Positions 26,983 to 36,106 of a DNA stretch of 64,000 nucleotides are shown one piece after another. Numbering within the stretch: position 1 is the stretch's first letter; each line of letters opens with the position of its first letter. This stretch comes from Bacteroidota bacterium. Lineage in GTDB: Bacteria > Bacteroidota > Rhodothermia > Rhodothermales > JANQRZ01. Under the pieces are notes generated by a model. It was not told the origin of the DNA. It ran no database searches and was given only the letters and a program-made list of their open reading frames with translations. The stretch is taken from contig JBCDKT010000008.1 in the NCBI GenBank assembly GCA_038746285.1, forward strand, positions 1-64,000, given 5' to 3'. The position numbers and the translations under genes were made by a program.

Positions 26983-27039
26983 GGGCGCAGCATGCTGCGC
27001 CCCTACGCAATGCTATCGATATGCTGAAGAACTACCTCA
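26954..27039 (+). repeat. 86-bp perfect direct repeat, copy 2
   Basis: Identical to 24531-24616; it spans the end of member 5, the spacer palindrome and the start of member 6. After one mismatch the following 22 bases also match. Confidence 0.9.
26983..27002. repeat. Perfect 20-bp palindrome in permease spacer 5-6
   Basis: Same 20-mer as at 24560, followed by CTACG, in a 38-bp spacer. It lies inside the second 86-bp repeat copy. Confidence 0.9.
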
Positions 27040-29405
27040 TCGTCGCCCTCCGCACGCTGCGCAAGCGGCCGGGCTACACGCTCCTCAACGTCGGCGGCCT
27101 CGGCCTCGGGCTGGCGTGCTGCTTCCTGATCGTGCTCTTCCTCCAGCACGAGCGCAGCGTCGACCGCTTCCACGAACACGCCGACCGGATTGTCCGGCTC
27201 ACGTACGCGGACGCGGAGGGACGCTATGCCAACACGGCGGCGGGCTTTGCGCCCCTCGTCGCGGCGTCGTTCCCGGAGGTCGAGCAGGCGGTCCGGCTCG
27301 AAAACTACCGCGGCCCGTTCGTCCGGCTCCCCGGCGGTGCGGTGCGCAAGCTCAGCGGCCTCGCCCTCGCCGACTCGGGCTTCTTCCAGACCTTCTCGTT
27401 CGACCTCCTCCAGGGCGACCCCGCGACGGTGCTCGGCGAGCCGTACGGCCTCGTCCTCACCGAGAGCATGGCCGAGGCGTTCTTCGGCGAGACGAACCCG
27501 GTCGGGCAGGCGCTCCAGTACGACGCGCACACGCTGACGGTGACCGGCGTGATGGCCGACGTGCCGGCCAACTCCAGCTTCACCTTCAACGCCGTCGGCT
27601 CGTTTCTGCTGCTGGAGGCGATCGTGGGCGAGGGGGCGCTGACCGACTTCTCGAACTACAACTTCAGCACCTACCTCCTGCTGCAGCCCGGCGTGGACCG
27701 CGCCGCCCTCGACGCGAAGATGACCACGGCCATGCGCGAGCAGGCCTTCGGCGAGCCGGAGGGTGAGGCCGCGATGGGCTATGCGGTCGCGCTCCAGCCG
27801 CTGGCCGACATCTACTTCAACACAGGCCTGACGTACGACTTCTCCAACGCGCACCGCGACGCGTCGTACCTCTGGACGTTCGGCGCGGTGGGCCTGCTGA
27901 TCCTGCTGATCGCGTGCGTCAACTTCATGAACCTGGCCACGGCGCGCGCCGGCCAGCGCGCCCGCGAGGTCGGCGTGCGCAAGGCCGTCGGGGCCTACCG
28001 GCGGCAACTCGCCGGGCAGTTCCTCGGCGAGTCGGTGCTGCTGAGCGGGCTGGCGATCGTCCTCGCCGTGGCGCTGGCGAGCGTGGCGCTGCCGTTCTTC
28101 AGCGAAGCCATCGGTGCCACCGTGACGTTCGACCCGGGGCAGGTCTGGACGGTGCTGCTGCTGGTCGGGATCGGGCTGGGCGCAGGACTGGTGGCGGGGA
28201 GCTACCCGGCGCTCTACCTGTCCGCGTTCCGACCGGCGCGCGTGCTCAAGGGCGAGACCGGCCCGCGCGGCGGCGCGCTCTGGCTGCGCAAAGGACTGAT
28301 CGTGTTCCAGTTTGCGATCTCGGCCTTTCTGCTCGTCGCCACGCTGACGATCTACGACCAGCTCCGGTTCATGCAGAGCCGCGACCTCGGGTTCGAGAAG
28401 GAGCAGGTGCTCTTCGTCCGGCCGCCGGCACCGGTCTGGGACACCTTCGACGCCTTCGCCCAAGAACTCCAGGCCAGCCCGAGGGTGATGCATGTGGCGA
28501 AGGCGGGGGGCCTGCCGGGCCGCGTGGGGACGACCCGGGGCTACCACTGGCCCGGCCAGGCCGGCGAAGGCGAGCAGGGCGAGGGCTTCGCCACCGCGCC
28601 TGCCGGTCCCGGCTACCTGGACGTGTTCGGGATCGACCTGGTCGCCGGGCGCGGCTTCTCAGACGACGTCCCGAGCGATACGCTCGACGCGTACATCCTC
28701 AACGAGACCGCGCTCGCAACGCTCGGCTTGACGCCGGAGGAGGCTGTCGGCGCGCCGTTCCGGGCGTGGGAACGGCCGGTGGGCCAGATCATCGGGGTGG
28801 TCGAGGACTTCCACTTCCAGTCGCTCCACGAGGAGGTCGAGCCGCTCGTGCTGAACTATATCCCGTGGTTCAGCTACGCCGCGATGCGGGTGGGGCCCGC
28901 CGACCTGCCCGCGACGCTCAACCACGTCCGCGCCACCTGGGAGACCTTCGCGCCGGGCTACGCCTTCGACTACACCTTCCTCGACGAGGACTTCGACCGG
29001 CTCTACCGGGCCGAGGCGCGACTCGGCCAGCTGTTCGGGTTCTTCGCCGGCGTCGCCGTCTTCATCGCGTGCCTCGGGCTGCTCGGCCTCGCGGCGTACG
29101 CGGCGGCGCGGCGGCGCAAGGAAATCGGCGTGCGGAAGGTCCTCGGCGCGAGCGCCGGCCAGATCGCCACGCTCCTCGCCGGAGACTTCGTCCGCCTCGT
29201 CCTCGCCGGGCTCGGGATCGCCGTGCCGCTGGCGTGGCTCGGGATGGGCCGCTGGCTGGAGGGCTTCGCCTACCGGGTCGAACTGGGGCCGGGCGTCTTC
29301 CTCCTCGCCGGCGGGATCGCGCTCGCGGTCGCGCTCCTGACCGTCAGCACGCAGGCCCTCCGCGCCGCCACCGCCAACCCCGTCCAATCGCTCCGCAACG
29401 AGTAG
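27021..29405 (+). CDS. Dual-FtsX-domain ABC permease, array member 6
   Basis: 794 aa. It starts MLKNYLIVALRTLRKRPGYT and ends ANPVQSLRNE. Conserved motifs are NFMNLATARAGQRAREVGVR in the middle, IVFQFAISAFLLVATLTIYD at the fifth helix and AAYAAARRRKEIGVRKVLGA near the end. The first periplasmic region begins with YADAEGRYANTAAGFAPL, where related permeases often carry a short polar loop. The gene is in line with members 3-7 behind promoter B and has no promoter of its own in its 38-bp leader. Confidence 0.93.
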   Translation: MLKNYLIVALRTLRKRPGYTLLNVGGLGLGLACCFLIVLFLQHERSVDRFHEHADRIVRLTYADAEGRYANTAAGFAPLVAASFPEVEQAVRLENYRGPFVRLPGGAVRKLSGLALADSGFFQTFSFDLLQGDPATVLGEPYGLVLTESMAEAFFGETNPVGQALQYDAHTLTVTGVMADVPANSSFTFNAVGSFLLLEAIVGEGALTDFSNYNFSTYLLLQPGVDRAALDAKMTTAMREQAFGEPEGEAAMGYAVALQPLADIYFNTGLTYDFSNAHRDASYLWTFGAVGLLILLIACVNFMNLATARAGQRAREVGVRKAVGAYRRQLAGQFLGESVLLSGLAIVLAVALASVALPFFSEAIGATVTFDPGQVWTVLLLVGIGLGAGLVAGSYPALYLSAFRPARVLKGETGPRGGALWLRKGLIVFQFAISAFLLVATLTIYDQLRFMQSRDLGFEKEQVLFVRPPAPVWDTFDAFAQELQASPRVMHVAKAGGLPGRVGTTRGYHWPGQAGEGEQGEGFATAPAGPGYLDVFGIDLVAGRGFSDDVPSDTLDAYILNETALATLGLTPEEAVGAPFRAWERPVGQIIGVVEDFHFQSLHEEVEPLVLNYIPWFSYAAMRVGPADLPATLNHVRATWETFAPGYAFDYTFLDEDFDRLYRAEARLGQLFGFFAGVAVFIACLGLLGLAAYAAARRRKEIGVRKVLGASAGQIATLLAGDFVRLVLAGLGIAVPLAWLGMGRWLEGFAYRVELGPGVFLLAGGIALAVALLTVSTQALRAATANPVQSLRNE

Positions 29406-29426
29406 GGGCAACCGACCGGTTGCCCC
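29405..29426. repeat. Palindrome in permease spacer 6-7
   Basis: GGGGCAACCG (29405-29414) pairs with CGGTTGCCCC (29417-29426) around a 2-nt loop, followed by CACG. The last base of the member 6 stop codon is part of the stem. Confidence 0.85.
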
Positions 29427-29443
29427 CACGAGACGCTATCGCC

Positions 29444-31816
29444 ATGCTGACGAGCTATCTCAGAACTGCCCTCCGCTTCTTCCGCCGCCAGAAGGGCTAC
29501 ACGGCACTCAACGTCCTCGGCCTCGCGGTCGGGCTGGCATGTGCGTTTTTTATCCTGCTCTGGATGCAGGATGAGCTGCGCACCGACCGCTTCCACGCCG
29601 GCGGGGACCGGCTCTACATCGTCAAGCGGCACATGGCCCTGCCCGGCGCGCCCGTTCTGACCGGGAGCGCCGTCACGAAGCCCGTCGCGGACGTGCTCGA
29701 AGCAGACTTCCCGGAGGTCGAGTACGCTGAACGGACGACGTGGCCGCGGGACGCGGTCCTCGCGCATGGCGAGGTGGCGCTCCGCGACGAAGGCCTCTGG
29801 GCCGACAGTTCGTTCTTCGAGATGTTCTCGTTTCCCCTCCTGGCGGGCGACCCAGCGACGGCCCTCGACCGGCCCGACGGGATCGTACTCTCCGAGCGCG
29901 CCGCGTCGGTGCTCTTCCCGGACCGGTCGCCGGACGGGGTCATCGGCCAGACGGTCCGCGTGGACGACCGGCGAGACTTCCAGGTCACCGGCGTCGCCGC
30001 CGAAGTCCCGGCCTACTCGTCGCTCCAGTTCGACTGGGTGCTCCCGAGCCGGGACTACTACGAGCGCAACGCGTGGGTCGACCACTGGGGCAACAGCGGC
30101 CTGCAACTCCACGTCCGCCTCACGCCAGGGGCCGACCGCGACGCCGTGAACGCGAAGATCGAACGCATCATCCCAGACAACTTCGAGGGGGGCGAAGGCA
30201 ACACGCTTTTCCTCCAGCCCTTTGGCGAACAGCACCTGTACAACCAGTTCGAGGACGGAGAGCAGGCAGGTGGGCGGATCGAGTACGTCCGCATCTTCGG
30301 GGTAGTCGCGCTGTTCCTCCTCCTGATCGCGTGCATCAACTTCACCAACCTGGCGACCGCACGCTCGGCGCAGCGGGCGCGGGAGATCGGGGTGCGGAAG
30401 ACGCTCGGCGCGTCGCGCGGCAAGCTCGTCGGGCAGTTTCTCGCCGAGGCCGTGCTGACCGCCCTCGGCGCGCTCGCCCTGGCGGCGGCAGTCGTGGCGG
30501 TGCTCTTGCCGCTCTTCAGCGAGGTCGCCGGCAAAGAGGTCACGCTCGGGTCGGTCGGGACCGGGATGTGGCTGGGGTTCGTCGGTCTTGCCGTTGGGGC
30601 GGGGCTGCTGGCGGGCGCGTACCCGGCGCTCGTGCTCTCGGGCTTCGACCCGGCGGGGGTGCTGCGCGGCAGCGGCGGTACCACGCACGGCAGTGCCCTG
30701 CTCCGCAAGAGCCTCGTCGTCTTCCAGTTCGCCGCGTCGATTCTGCTGATCGTCGGCACGTTCGTGGTCTACCAGCAGATCGACTTCATCCAGACCAAGA
30801 ACCTGGGCCTCGACCGCGCCAACGTGGTCTCGATGCGGCTCGAAGGCGGGGCGCACGAGCAGTACGACGCCTTCCGCCGCGAACTCCTCGCCCGGCCTGG
30901 CATCGTCAGCGTGTCGGTCTCCAACTCGGAGCCGTTCCGCATCGGCTCCTCCACGACCGACCCCGAGTGGGACGGCAAGGCCCCCGAGAGCAAGCCGCTC
31001 TTCCACGTCCTCCAGACGCACTACGGCTTCCCCGAGACGATGCGGATGGAGATGGCGGCGGGCCGGACCTTCTCCCGGTCCTTCGGCGCGGACTCGGCCA
31101 ACTTCGTCGTCAACGAGGCGGCTGCGCGGGTGATGGGGATGGAGACGCCCGTCGGCGAACGCCTGTCGATGTGGGGGCGCGACGGCCAGATCGTCGGCCT
31201 CGTGAAGGACTTCCACATGGCCTCGCTCTACGACCCCATCGAGCCGACGATCCTCCTGCTCGACCAGAGCCTGGAGAACCTTCAGCTCCTCGCGGTGCGG
31301 ACAGCGCCGGGCCAGACCGAGGAGGCCATCGCTGCGCTCCGCGAGACCTTCGCCGCGTTCAGCCCGGGCGTCCCGTTCGACTACGCGTTCATGGACGCCA
31401 CCTACGGCGAGATGTACGAGAGCGAGCAGCGGATCGGGACGCTCGCCAACCTCTTCGCAGCCGTGGCAGCGTTCATCGCGTGCCTCGGGCTGTTCGGCCT
31501 CGCGGCGTACGCGGCGGAGCGGCGGCGCAAGGAGGTCGGCGTGCGCAAGGTCCTCGGCGCGAGCGTGGCGAACCTCGTCGGGCTGCTGTCGCGGGAGTTC
31601 GTGGCGCTCGTGCTCGTGGCGTGCCTCGTGGCGCTGCCGCTCGCCTGGCTCGGTGCCCGGGCGTGGCTCTCCGACTTCACCTTCCACGTCGACCTCGGCG
31701 CGTGGCCGTTTGTCTTCGCCGGGACGGCGGCGCTCGTGCTCGCCGCGCTCACGGTCGGCGTGCAGGCCTACCGCGCCGCGGCGGCGGACCCCGTCCGAGC
31801 GCTCCGCAACGAATAG
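29444..31816 (+). CDS. Dual-FtsX-domain ABC permease, array member 7
   Basis: 790 aa. It starts MLTSYLRTALRFFRRQKGYT and ends ADPVRALRNE. The first helix is LAVGLACAFFILLWMQDELR, a variant shared with member 10 (GAFFILLWMQDELR) but not with the others. Both also share a SLYDPIEPTxxLL stretch and an FEGxxxxLxxxP region, so members 7 and 10 form a closer pair although they lie 20 kb apart. The central motif is NFTNLATARSAQRAREIGVR. It is the last permease of the unit before the serine hydrolase. Confidence 0.93.
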   Translation: MLTSYLRTALRFFRRQKGYTALNVLGLAVGLACAFFILLWMQDELRTDRFHAGGDRLYIVKRHMALPGAPVLTGSAVTKPVADVLEADFPEVEYAERTTWPRDAVLAHGEVALRDEGLWADSSFFEMFSFPLLAGDPATALDRPDGIVLSERAASVLFPDRSPDGVIGQTVRVDDRRDFQVTGVAAEVPAYSSLQFDWVLPSRDYYERNAWVDHWGNSGLQLHVRLTPGADRDAVNAKIERIIPDNFEGGEGNTLFLQPFGEQHLYNQFEDGEQAGGRIEYVRIFGVVALFLLLIACINFTNLATARSAQRAREIGVRKTLGASRGKLVGQFLAEAVLTALGALALAAAVVAVLLPLFSEVAGKEVTLGSVGTGMWLGFVGLAVGAGLLAGAYPALVLSGFDPAGVLRGSGGTTHGSALLRKSLVVFQFAASILLIVGTFVVYQQIDFIQTKNLGLDRANVVSMRLEGGAHEQYDAFRRELLARPGIVSVSVSNSEPFRIGSSTTDPEWDGKAPESKPLFHVLQTHYGFPETMRMEMAAGRTFSRSFGADSANFVVNEAAARVMGMETPVGERLSMWGRDGQIVGLVKDFHMASLYDPIEPTILLLDQSLENLQLLAVRTAPGQTEEAIAALRETFAAFSPGVPFDYAFMDATYGEMYESEQRIGTLANLFAAVAAFIACLGLFGLAAYAAERRRKEVGVRKVLGASVANLVGLLSREFVALVLVACLVALPLAWLGARAWLSDFTFHVDLGAWPFVFAGTAALVLAALTVGVQAYRAAAADPVRALRNE

Positions 31817-31864
31817 GTCCTGGTCCCCCGTACTACCTCTGTTTCCTCAACTGTGGTGGCGTTC

Positions 31865-33358
31865 ATGCATGCGCTGTCGATCCTCTCGTTCATCCTGGTT
31901 GCTTCGTGCAGCGCTGCTCAGGCGCAGACCGATGGCCTGAACATGGTCGCTACCCTCGACGAGACCGTGCGCGAGGAGATGGCGGCCACCCATCTGCCCG
32001 GTGCGGCGGTGGTCATCGTCCGCGAGGGGCAGACCGTTTTCAAACGGGGCTACGGGCTAGCCGACATCGAGTCGGGGACTCCCGTTGATCCCGACCGGAC
32101 CCTATTCCGCATCGGCTCAATCACGAAGGCACTGACGGCGCTGGCTGTCACGCGCTTGGCCGACCAGGGCCGGATTGGCCTCGACGACGACGCGTCGATC
32201 TACTTCGACGGGCTGATGCGCAACGCGGGCGGGACTGCTCATCCTGTCACCGTGCGTAACCTCATCACGCACACAGGCGGCTTCGATCAGATCGGCGGCC
32301 CCGACCGGCACGTCTACCGCTTTGAACTCCCGCTGGAGGCCCGCAAGGCGCTCCGCCCAAGCCTCGCCGAGTACCTCGCAGGCGATAAGCTGCGCCGCGT
32401 GACACCGCCCGGCCAGCGCTTCCGGTACGACACCTACGGTATCACGCTCGCCGGACTCGTCGCCGCGCGAGCCACCGGCCTCCCCTACGCCGAGACGATG
32501 CAACAGGAGCTGTTCGCACCTGCCGGGATGGAGCGCTCGTTCGTCGAGGTGGATGACGCTCATCGTCCCGACCTCGCGCTGGGCTACGGATGGATCGACG
32601 GCGCGTACGTCGCCCAGCCCTACGAGGTCTACGTGACGACGCCCGCCTCGTCCGTCGACGCGACACCTGCCGACATGGGGCGGCTGCTGGAAGCCCTGAC
32701 CGGCGGCGGTGCGAACGCGCACGGACGGCTGTTCAGCGAGGCCGCCGCCGCAGCCGTCCTCGCCCCGCAGTTCCGCCCCCACTCACGCTTTCCCGGTATC
32801 TCGCACGGGCTCCGAGAGTCGTCGATGCGCGACTCGCCGGCGGACGGCGCGCAGCCACGCACACTCGGGCACGGCGGAGGCATGCTTGGCTACTGGGCGT
32901 CGCTCACGGTCTATCCCGAGTCCCGCACCGGGGTCTTCATCGTCACCAACCGACATCCCGAGGCGGGCGGCGGCCCGGTCACACTTGGCGACCGCATCAA
33001 CGCGCTCGTGGCCGAGACCATGGTAGCGCCGCCGTCGCCCACGCTGCCTGCGCTGCGGGACGGATCGGTGGACCTGGCACCGTACCTCGGTAGCTATGCG
33101 TACGGCGTCCACTGCCGGACGTGCACCGCAGTCGAGTTTGCCCAAGGCGCGTGGCCCCGCTCGAACCCCGTGGAGGTGGCCGAAGCGGAGGGCGGTCTGC
33201 GGATTCGGGACGAGGTGTATCTGCCGACGACCGAAGCCGATGTGCTCGTCGAGCGCGACGGCAGGCGCGAGGTGTTCTTCGGGCGAGGCGACGACGGAAA
33301 CGTCGGGTTCTTCGTCTACTCGACGAGCCCGGACACCTTCGACCGGATCGTGGAGTAG
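31865..33358 (+). CDS. Secreted serine hydrolase of the class C beta-lactamase/DD-peptidase family
   Basis: 497 aa from the ATG at 31865; a GTG 4 codons upstream is possible. A signal peptide (MHALSILSFILVASCSAAQA) is followed by the family fold. The nucleophile motif is SITK (GSITKALTALAVT), and the third motif HGG is in LGHGGGMLGYWASL. The second motif, normally YxN, reads YDT in FRYDTYGITLAG, so the Asn is replaced. Members act on peptidoglycan peptides, D-amino peptides or esters. It sits 48 nt after member 7 and before a terminator, so it is the last gene of the promoter B unit. A C-terminal beta domain of about 120 residues follows the hydrolase domain. Confidence 0.87.
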   Translation: MHALSILSFILVASCSAAQAQTDGLNMVATLDETVREEMAATHLPGAAVVIVREGQTVFKRGYGLADIESGTPVDPDRTLFRIGSITKALTALAVTRLADQGRIGLDDDASIYFDGLMRNAGGTAHPVTVRNLITHTGGFDQIGGPDRHVYRFELPLEARKALRPSLAEYLAGDKLRRVTPPGQRFRYDTYGITLAGLVAARATGLPYAETMQQELFAPAGMERSFVEVDDAHRPDLALGYGWIDGAYVAQPYEVYVTTPASSVDATPADMGRLLEALTGGGANAHGRLFSEAAAAAVLAPQFRPHSRFPGISHGLRESSMRDSPADGAQPRTLGHGGGMLGYWASLTVYPESRTGVFIVTNRHPEAGGGPVTLGDRINALVAETMVAPPSPTLPALRDGSVDLAPYLGSYAYGVHCRTCTAVEFAQGAWPRSNPVEVAEAEGGLRIRDEVYLPTTEADVLVERDGRREVFFGRGDDGNVGFFVYSTSPDTFDRIVE

Positions 33359-33371
33359 CTCCGCCCGGGCC

Positions 33372-33394
33372 GAGGCGGTGCAGCCGCCTCTTTT
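33372..33394 (+). terminator. Rho-independent terminator after the serine hydrolase
   Basis: GAGGCGG (33372-33378), loop TGCAG, CCGCCTC (33384-33390), then TTTT. It lies 14 bases after the stop and ends the unit that begins at promoter B. Confidence 0.75.
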
Positions 33395-33460
33395 CACGGC
33401 ACGCTCGGTGGAAGGCCCGACCCTTCGCCGGGAGATGACGGCGGATGACCCGGGCTGTGA

Positions 33461-33497
33461 TGCGCGCTGCCGCCCAACCGCTGTGCGCCAGCGCACA
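33461..33497. promoter_or_regulatory. Paired 16-bp enhancer palindromes, site C
   Basis: TGCGCGCTGCCGCCCA (33461-33476) and TGTGCGCCAGCGCACA (33482-33497) again start 21 bp apart. The second is a near-perfect palindrome; the first has a weaker right arm. They are 66 bp upstream of the -24/-12 element at 33563, one helical turn further than at sites A and B. Confidence 0.82.
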
Positions 33498-33562
33498 CCC
33501 GCCCCAGAGACATATGTAGGTTAGTGCAGCCATACTGCACCGCTTGGCCCGTGGCGCGGGCG

Positions 33563-33578
33563 CGGCATGTCGCTTGTG
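33563..33578 (+). promoter_or_regulatory. Sigma-54-like promoter C
   Basis: CGGCATGTCGCTTGTG keeps GG and the TTG of the -12 box with correct spacing; the first base and the -12 C are changed. It lies 31 nt before the ATG of member 8. An in-frame ATG at 33567 falls inside the element, an argument against using it as the start. Confidence 0.65.
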
Positions 33579-33608
33579 CAGTCCGAGCCGAACCCAGTCC
33601 CTTCTCCC

Positions 33609-35996
33609 ATGCTGAAGAACCTCTTCACCGTCGCCTTCCGCAGCCTCCGCCGCCGCCCTGGCTACGCCGGGCTGAACGTCGCCGGGCTGGCCGTCGGGCT
33701 GGCGTGCTGCCTGCTGATCGCGCTCTACGTCCGCGACGAACTCAGCTACGACCGCTACCACGAGCACGCCGACCGGATCGTGCGCATGGGCGTGGACTTC
33801 GTCGTCGAGGGCGAGGTGCGGCCGAACGTCTCGACGCAGGGCCTGCTCGCGCCCGCGATGGTGGCCGACCTGCCGGAGGTCGAGCACGCCGTCCGGCTCT
33901 CGGGGACGACGCAGATTTTCCAGATCGAGGGCGAGCTCTTCCAGGAAGAGTCCCTCGTCCTCGCCGACTCGGCGCTCTTCGACGTGTTCACGCTGCCGCT
34001 CCGCTACGGCGACCCGGCGACGGCGCTCCGCGAGCCGGGCAGCTTCGTCCCCTCAGTGCCGCTGGCCGAGCGGCTCTTCGGGACGGCCGACGCCGTCGGG
34101 CGAACGGTCGAGACGGCGCGGCAGACGCTTACGGTGACGGGCGTGATGGAGGCGATGCCCGAGCAGTCGCACGACCGCTTCGAGGGCGCGGTTGCGCTCG
34201 CCGGGGTGCCGGACCCGGGCTGGTGGTACCAGAACTGGTTCTCGGTCAACTTCCTCACCTACGCCCTCCTGCGCGACGGCACCGACCTCGACGCCTTCCG
34301 CGCCAAGCTGCCCGCCTTCCTGGAGGCCCGGGCGGGCGAGGAGATGGCAGCCATGGGGCAGGGCCTCGTCCTCCACGCCGAGGCGCTGCCGGACGTGTAC
34401 CTGCGCTCGGACCGAGGCGACCCGGCGGCGCGCGGGAGCCTCGCCGCGCTCTACATCTTCGGGGCCGTCGCGCTCTTCGTCCTCCTGATCGCGTGTGTCA
34501 ACTTCACCAACCTCGCGACGGCGCGGAGCGTAGAGCGCGCCCGCGAGGTCGGGGTGCGGAAGACGCTCGGCGCGCCGCGCTCGGCGCTGGCCGCACAGTT
34601 CCTCGCCGAGGCGGTCCTGCTGAGCGCTCTCGCGCTCGGCGTGGCGCTCGTCTTGGTGCAGGTCGCGCTGCCGGGCTTCAACGCGCTCGCCGGCAAGACA
34701 CTTCGCCTGACCGACCTCGGGCCGGGGCTGGCCCTCGCCGCCGCGCTCGCGCTTGGCGTGGGGCTGCTCGCGGGGGCGTACCCGGCGTTCGTGCTCTCCG
34801 GCTTCCGCCCGGCCCGCGTGCTGAAGGGCCGGTTCGCGGGCGGGCGCGAGGGGACCGTGCTGCGGCAGGGCCTCGTCGTCCTCCAGTTCGGCATCTCGGT
34901 CGCGCTCATCGCGGGGACGGCCGTCGTCTTCAGCCAGCTTCGCTACATGCAGGACCGCGACCTCGGCTTCGACCCGGGGAGCGAGGACGCCGGCGAGCTC
35001 CTCATGGCCCGCTTCGGCAGCCTCGACGACGCCGGCATCGAGCGGCTCAAGACGCGCTTCGAGGCGCACCCGGCGGTGAGCGGCGTGACGTCGGCCATCA
35101 CCGCGCCCACGGCAGGCAACCCGAGCGCGGGTGGCGAGATCGAGCGGCCCGAGGGCGGGATGCGCGACTTCACCGTGGACGCCTACCTCGTGGACCCCGA
35201 CTTCGTGGAGGTCTACGGGATGGAGATCGTCGCCGGCCGTGCGCCGGGGGCGGAGGCGACGAGCGACTCGCTGGCGGGCTACGTCCTCAACGAGACGGCA
35301 GTGCGCGAGGCGGGCTACGCCTCGCCGAATGCCGTGCTCGGGCGCGAGGCCCGGTTCTGGGGCTACGAGGGCGAGGTCGTCGGCGTCGTGCGCGACTTCC
35401 ACACGAGCGGGCTTCAGGCTCCGGTCGAGCCGCTCGCCCTCGTCGCCCTCGACGCGTACCACAGCATGCTGACCGTCCGCGTCCGCACCGAGGCCCTGCC
35501 GCAGACCCTCGCGGAACTGGGCGATCTCTGGGCCGAGACCGTCCCGTCGCGGCCGTTCGACTACGCGTTCGTAGACGAGGCGTTCGGCGCGCAGTACGAG
35601 GCCGAGCGGCGGTTCGGGCGGCTCTTCGGCGTCCTCGCCGGGCTGGCGATCTTCATCGCGTGCCTCGGGCTGTTCGGCCTCGCGGCCTACGCGACGGCGC
35701 AGCGGAAGAAAGAGATCGGCATCCGGAAGGTGCTCGGCGCGAGTGTCGGCAGCGTCGTCGTGCTACTCTCGAAAGACGTGGTCAAGCTCGTCGCCGTCGC
35801 GTTCGCGGTCGCAGCCCCGGTGGCCTACCTCGCGATGGACCGCTGGCTGGACACCTTCGCCTACCGCACTGGAATCGGGCCGGGCGTCTTCCTGCTTGCC
35901 GGCACCCTCGCGCTCGTGATCGCCCTGGGGACGGTCAGCACGCAGGCGCTCCGGGCGGCCAGCGTGGATCCGGTCGAGGCGCTGCGTTCCGAGTAG
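33609..35996 (+). CDS. Dual-FtsX-domain ABC permease, array member 8
   Basis: 795 aa from the ATG at 33609, preferred over 33567 because MLKNLFTVAFRSLRRRPGYA matches the paralogs and the earlier codons overlap the promoter. It ends VDPVEALRSE. The central motif is NFTNLATARSVERAREVGVR and the terminal one is AAYATAQRKKEIGIRKVLGA. It is the only permease gene behind promoter C; the next gene has its own leader and lies 110 bp away. A WWYQNWFSVNF stretch in the first periplasmic domain marks it out from other members. Confidence 0.93.
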   Translation: MLKNLFTVAFRSLRRRPGYAGLNVAGLAVGLACCLLIALYVRDELSYDRYHEHADRIVRMGVDFVVEGEVRPNVSTQGLLAPAMVADLPEVEHAVRLSGTTQIFQIEGELFQEESLVLADSALFDVFTLPLRYGDPATALREPGSFVPSVPLAERLFGTADAVGRTVETARQTLTVTGVMEAMPEQSHDRFEGAVALAGVPDPGWWYQNWFSVNFLTYALLRDGTDLDAFRAKLPAFLEARAGEEMAAMGQGLVLHAEALPDVYLRSDRGDPAARGSLAALYIFGAVALFVLLIACVNFTNLATARSVERAREVGVRKTLGAPRSALAAQFLAEAVLLSALALGVALVLVQVALPGFNALAGKTLRLTDLGPGLALAAALALGVGLLAGAYPAFVLSGFRPARVLKGRFAGGREGTVLRQGLVVLQFGISVALIAGTAVVFSQLRYMQDRDLGFDPGSEDAGELLMARFGSLDDAGIERLKTRFEAHPAVSGVTSAITAPTAGNPSAGGEIERPEGGMRDFTVDAYLVDPDFVEVYGMEIVAGRAPGAEATSDSLAGYVLNETAVREAGYASPNAVLGREARFWGYEGEVVGVVRDFHTSGLQAPVEPLALVALDAYHSMLTVRVRTEALPQTLAELGDLWAETVPSRPFDYAFVDEAFGAQYEAERRFGRLFGVLAGLAIFIACLGLFGLAAYATAQRKKEIGIRKVLGASVGSVVVLLSKDVVKLVAVAFAVAAPVAYLAMDRWLDTFAYRTGIGPGVFLLAGTLALVIALGTVSTQALRAASVDPVEALRSE

Positions 35997-36013
35997 CCCC
36001 GATGGGTGCGTTT

Positions 36014-36073
36014 GGTCTGACCCTTTCCGGGCAAGCGGCTCTAGGAGACACCCGACCCGGTGCGCAGATTGGA
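36014..36073 (+). promoter_or_regulatory. Shared promoter cassette 1 (probable MocR target)
   Basis: GGTC, 23 bases, CTAGGAG (36041-36047), 18 bases, AGATTGGA (36066-36073), 33 nt before the S41 peptidase ATG. The same three blocks with identical spacing occur at 39438-39497 upstream of the GNAT gene. The MocR gene lies in the transcript from this cassette, so autoregulation is likely. Confidence 0.6.
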
Positions 36074-36106
36074 AGGGCTACCTTCCTCCCGGCTCACGCT
36101 CCACCC

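Noticed and set aside
33524-36106. Very long open frame through member 8 that joins the S41 peptidase frame
   Set aside because: It is a shadow of the permease in another frame, caused by high GC content. The permease frame has the family motifs; the peptidase begins at 36107 with a signal peptide.
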